DNA from: Septoria linicola | Taxonomy: Eukaryota; Ascomycota; Dothideomycetes; Mycosphaerellales; Mycosphaerellaceae | DNA length: 64,000 nucleotides | Assembly: GCA_024114885.1 (NCBI GenBank) | Contig: CP099420.1 | Coordinates: forward strand, 1 to 64,000 | Direction: 5' to 3' | Shown here: in pieces, positions 59,501 to 64,000 of the stretch | How the letters are laid out: each line of letters begins with the position of its first letter | Position numbering within the stretch: the first letter of the stretch is position 1 | Made by a program: the position numbers and the translations under genes | The notes under the pieces: generated by a model | The model's input: only the letters and a program-made list of their open reading frames with translations | Database searches by the model: none | Told to the model about the DNA's origin: nothing

Positions 59501-62500
59501 TAACGATAGTTAGTATAGAACGGGTAGCTATCGTCCTATCTACTAAAGTCGGCTTTATTAAGTACTTCTAAGATAGGCTAGCCGATAATGTTATTAGCCG
59601 CGTAGTCGAGCGCTTACGTAATAAGACTAGAGAGAAGTCGGGTAATTACTACGAGCGCGCGTTCTCTACTATCGTACGCGATTACGTGCTCGGAGAGGTA
59701 TTAGAGAGACTACTATAGTTAGGTAGTATCGAGCCTAGCGAGGTATTTTAGCTAGCTAGTATAATAGAGCTAGCGATCGAGTATCGAGCGATAGGTCGGT
59801 CTCTAGATAAGCGGATTCTAGTAATAGGTAGTAAGCCTCTACTAGAGAGTAGTATAGTCTACCTATATAGTATCGATACTCTTCTATAGTACTAGAAACT
59901 ATAATAGCGTTAGTTAACTACTACTAGCTAGATCGACTCCTACGTCGGTTAAGTAATCGACTAGGTAGTAGGACAGCTATAAGAGGCCGGTTCTCGACTT
60001 TATAAAGAAATTCTAGAGATAGACGCTCTTAGTCTAGGTCGCGTCTAGATCTAGACCGACGTACTTTTATAGTATACTGCCTTTACTATAGCTACTAGTA
60101 TAGTCGTATACGACGTTAGTATGTTTCTTTATATACTTTTAATCGCCTATATATAATAGATAGAGCCGATAGGAGTATTCTTTAAACGCTAGTACGAGGT
60201 ATAGGTTCGGTCGTCTAGGATATTCGAGTTAGAGGAGGTCTTAGAGAGTCTATACTAATAGAGTAACTATCTAGATCTAGTTATAGAAGGCTTGTCTAGT
60301 AGTTTATAGTATCTTATAGGTCTTCTCGAGGTAAGAGTCTAGCTATTAGAGAGAGATAGCGCGATAATACTTTTTATAGATAAGTATATAGAGAGACGCG
60401 TTATAGGTAATAAAGTCTATAAACGTATAAGATAGACGATATAGAGAGGAGAACTTAGGAGGTATAGTAGCGATAGGTAGTAGCGAGGCGAGTAGTTAAG
60501 GCGCGATAATACGCCTAGCTAGAGATAGTAATCCTTCTAAGAAGTAGAAGCGTATAGTACGATAGAAGCTAGAGTAGATTAAGAGGTATAAAGAAGATCT
60601 AGGGACATAGTAGGAGGTATAGTTCGTAACTAGTCGAGGCTTTTATATAGTAGGACACTTACTTCGTAGAGGTAGGATAGGACGTCTATATATTTCTATA
60701 TAATAAGGGCCGATAGAGATATAATTATAGGTGTAGGTATAAGTATACGAGAGAAGATTACCTATAGCGAGACGAAATATAACGTTAAAGCTAATTCGGA
60801 GCCCTAGTAGGAAATCTACTCTTATATAATAGCGTTACCTAGAGTAAATAATAGATAAGCGACGAGCTAGAGTAAGGATTACGGAGTATATATAGTAGGC
60901 ATAGAACGCTTTAATGTCTATAGACCTAATAAAAAGAGAGCCTTCTCTATATAGAAGTCTTTTATACTAACGATAGAGCCTCTAGCTAGAGAGGTCGAGG
61001 ATAGATCGAGTCTCTAAGCTAATAGAAATCCTCTACTTCGAGTTAATAGAACGTAGTAAGTACTTAAGAACGAGTAATAGAATCGAAGTAATAGAGCTAC
61101 GTAGAAGGTAGTATATCGTAGAGGAGGCTCTTTATTACGTCCTATTTACGCTCGAAGAGGGCTTATACTCTATCCTAGCCTATAGAAGGCTCTTCTACTA
61201 CGATAATAGTAGTAAGGATAATACTAATTAAGAGTAGAAGGTAGCTTCGAGGTACTAGCTAGCGAGGACTACCGCTAGAGCTAGATAACGTAGTAGAACG
61301 ATCTCGTCGAGCGATATTACGTAAAGCAGTTTAATACGCCTATAGGACTACTATAGTAAATAGTTTACTATAGATAGACAGCTTTCGAGAACGGAAGGTA
61401 GTAAAGATCGAGTCTAGTTTAGAAGGTAGCGTATATATAGCTCTAGAGGAGGACGACTACGTTAAGATATTAGAGTAGAAGCGAGTTAGAAGAGCCTTCT
61501 TTCCTATATAGAGGACTAGACTTTAGTTACTAGAAAGTAGTAGTAGGGCTTTCTAGAGAGCTTTATAGAAGAGGGTACTTAGGCGCTTAAGACGACCGCT
61601 ACTATCGTATAGAGACTCGAGGACGAGCGTAAAGGCGCTTATAGATATAGTAGAATATCTATCGATAGGAATAGGTAGTAGAGGAACGCGAGAGGCCGAC
61701 TAGAGAGTAGAAGCGTCGTCGAGGAGTCCGTTTTCTATTTCGGTCTCGTACTACTTCTCGAATAGAGCGCTATAAGTAGTAGTCTATAAGACCTAGGAAA
61801 GAGTTTTAGTATCTAAACTACTTATCGAAGGTAGGTATCTATCTAAATAGAGAGTTATAGAGAGTAGCGGCGCGTTATCTTCTTCTATATTAGAAGGCTA
61901 TAAGAACGGTTCGAGAGTAGTAGTAGAGAAGAGAGAGAGATCGTAGTCAAGCGTACTATTAGGAGGCGTCGGTATACGAGTCGTAAATAGTACTCGCGAG
62001 AGTTCGTATATAGTAGATAGGTAGGTTACTATAGTATATAGCGATCTAGATAGTCTAGGCGTAGTACTAGATATTGCCGTAGTAGATAGTAACGAGAGCT
62101 AGCGAAGAGGAGCCTAGAGTAGTATACTTGTCGCTTAGGGAAAAACTCGTAATAGTAGAGTAGATACGATCGGAGCGTAGAGTTTATAACGCTAGTTCTA
62201 GCGATAGAGGACTCGCGCTAGTATATATACCTTAGGTATAGTATAATACTCGTATAGGATCAAGTACGACTCGTCTAGGGCGTCCTTCTAACGAATAGTA
62301 TACGACTCTACTATCTCCTCCTAGATAGAGATAAGAGGAGAGTTAAAAAAGATCTTCTTATCTTCCTATATATCTATAAAAACCTACTTCTATATAGGCT
62401 TCTACGAGATAAGGACTTTATCTTTATAGGAGTCTAATACGTTCTTCTATTTCTAAACTCGTAGAATATTACGACAAGGTATATTAATATAGAGGTAGGT

Positions 62501-64000
62501 AGCGAGTAGTAGTACGATATATAGTAGGAGGTAGGCGAAGCGCTAGATCGTAAGTAGGAGGATAGTACGAGAGAACGAGGTAGGTATATATAGTTTAACT
62601 ATAGGAGCGTAGGTCGATAGCGAGTATAAGGAGAAAGTAGGTATTATTAGTCGAGACGCTAACGATATATATAATACTATAAGGTGCTCCTAGTAAACGC
62701 TACGAGATATAGACACGCCGAGACGCCTAGTATTTAATACTATATCGTAATTCTATTAAGGTTTAGTAGGAGAGTTACGCGATATATATATAGAGTATCT
62801 TATTTTCTTAACTACGTAAATAGGGATACGTAACGGTATAGATATAGAGTATAGGCGACGGTAATAGGACTACGAGTTAAAATACTAGAAGGAGTCGAAG
62901 ACGGATATCGGCTATTACTTACGCGTAGAGAGAGGTTCTCTTAGATAGACGTACGATCGATATAAAGGTAGGCTAGTATACTAGCTAGAACTAGTAGGTG
63001 TCGACGTATAGCGTACTCTTACTAGTTAAAGACTAGTAATATCGGTATAGAGAGCTATAGGAGTATCGTAAGCTTACCTAATAGCCTTACGCTTATTATC
63101 TAATAGACCTCTAACGCTTAGACTACTCTAGAGTACTTAGTAGCTAAGCCTAGCCTCGCTCTATAGACCGCGACTCCTATAACCTCTACGACTTCTCGAT
63201 TAGGTATAGTATTAATACTACTATAAAAATACGACTAGACACTATAGATTCTATAATCTCTTACTCTTAGTATAGGCGATAGAATACGTTCGTATAGAGT
63301 ATAATCGCTTACGCCGATACTAACTACTTCGAATATCTTCTAGTCGCGATATAATACGAGCGATTCGATATCGAGGTATATAGTCGCGTAATACGACCTA
63401 TCTACCGACCCCTATAGTAGCGGTAAACGAGGAGTAGAGGTAGTAAGAAGTAGTAGAGGCGGCGAGGAGCGACGAGAGGATATATTACTCTAATCTCCTA
63501 TATTTATATCTTCGGCCTACTCCTAGATTTATATAAGGAGTAGCGAGGCTTCTCTAATCCTAGTAGTACTATATAAGAAACGAGTAGTAACTCGTAAGGT
63601 ATATAGGATAGTAATTTCTCTCTTCTTTCTAATAAGGCTAGTTAGTATAGTAGTAATATATAGGCTATAGTCGTTATAGGCGATCTATACTTATATCGTA
63701 GGTACGATTCCTATACTAGTTAGTATTACTTCTATAATACTTGTCTTCTACGATAAGCGTTATAGAAGTAATAAACGATTTTTACTAGTACTTCTCGAGT
63801 TTTAGTAGATAGTTTAGAAGGTTCTCTTTTAGCGATTCTAGTTACTTAGGTCGATCGTGTCTAGGTCGATAACTACGATCTTAGCCTCCTCGAATAATAG
63901 AAGTAATATCGCGAGCGTAGCTACGAACGTATTTAATAAGTATCCTAATTAGAAAGGTATCCTAATTAATTTACTAGGTAGATTAACTTTAATACTAGAT
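56582..64000. repeat. Large subtelomeric repeat, copy B part 3
   Basis: Collinear with copy A 10937-18355 and begins with the right CTAT target duplication. The last 60 bases already match the left end of pogo relic 2 (two GTATCCTAATTA units), so the duplication extends past the window and includes at least part of that transposon. No gene family recognised inside. Confidence 0.93.

Noticed and set aside
159..64000. CRISPR arrays, bacterial operons, tRNA or rRNA genes
   Set aside because: The telomere, introns and RIP signature mark a fungal nuclear chromosome. No tRNA cloverleaf, rRNA block or spaced palindromic array was seen.

Overview
The window begins with 158 bases of perfect CCCTAA telomere repeat, so it is the left end of a eukaryotic chromosome. 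Everything inward is repeat or transposon DNA almost stripped of CpA and TpG but rich in TpA and still holding CpG. That is the signature of repeat-induced point mutation (RIP), which points to a filamentous ascomycete (Pezizomycotina). No intact host gene is visible. ATG contains TpG, and CAA, CAG and TGG become TAA or TAG, so starts disappear and glutamine or tryptophan codons become stops. TGA is nearly absent for the same reason, so any frame looks open once TAA and TAG are ignored. I therefore name a gene only where family motifs can be read through the stops.

Layout: telomere (1-158); degenerate subtelomere with a 150-bp tandem array (627-1195) and a 134/140-bp duplication (2407-2685); a pogo-like relic on the minus strand (about 4140-5738); a 12.6-kb repeat, copy A (5741-18355); a second pogo-like relic (about 18300-20050); unassigned RIPped DNA; a 64-bp minisatellite (24425-25720); an 8.25-kb hAT element (25729-33977); then copy B of the large repeat in three pieces (34067-35097, 39134-43334, 56582-64000). 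Copy B is split by a 4.0-kb hAT element (35098-39133) and a 13.2-kb Gypsy LTR retrotransposon (43335-56581, coding on the minus strand). Copy A holds the empty site of both insertions.

The most unusual object is the 8.25-kb hAT. It has CAG-type inverted ends (RIPped to TAG) and an exact 8-bp target duplication. It carries a plus-strand transposase and two minus-strand genes encoding histone H3-like proteins with long N-terminal tails. Four short introns in the transposase and one in an H3 gene each contain the same bipartite motif, GCCGACTA-n5-GCCGACTA, in either orientation. Four more copies lie in non-coding parts of the element.

The Gypsy element shows protease, reverse transcriptase, RNase H, integrase and a GPY/F module in order, plus about 3.2 kb of extra 3' coding sequence of unknown function and four copies of a 23-bp quasi-palindrome. 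Several catalytic acidic residues (protease Asp, RT Asp-Asp, integrase Glu, hAT Asp, pogo Glu) appear as Asn or Lys through TpG to TpA changes, so these copies are dead.
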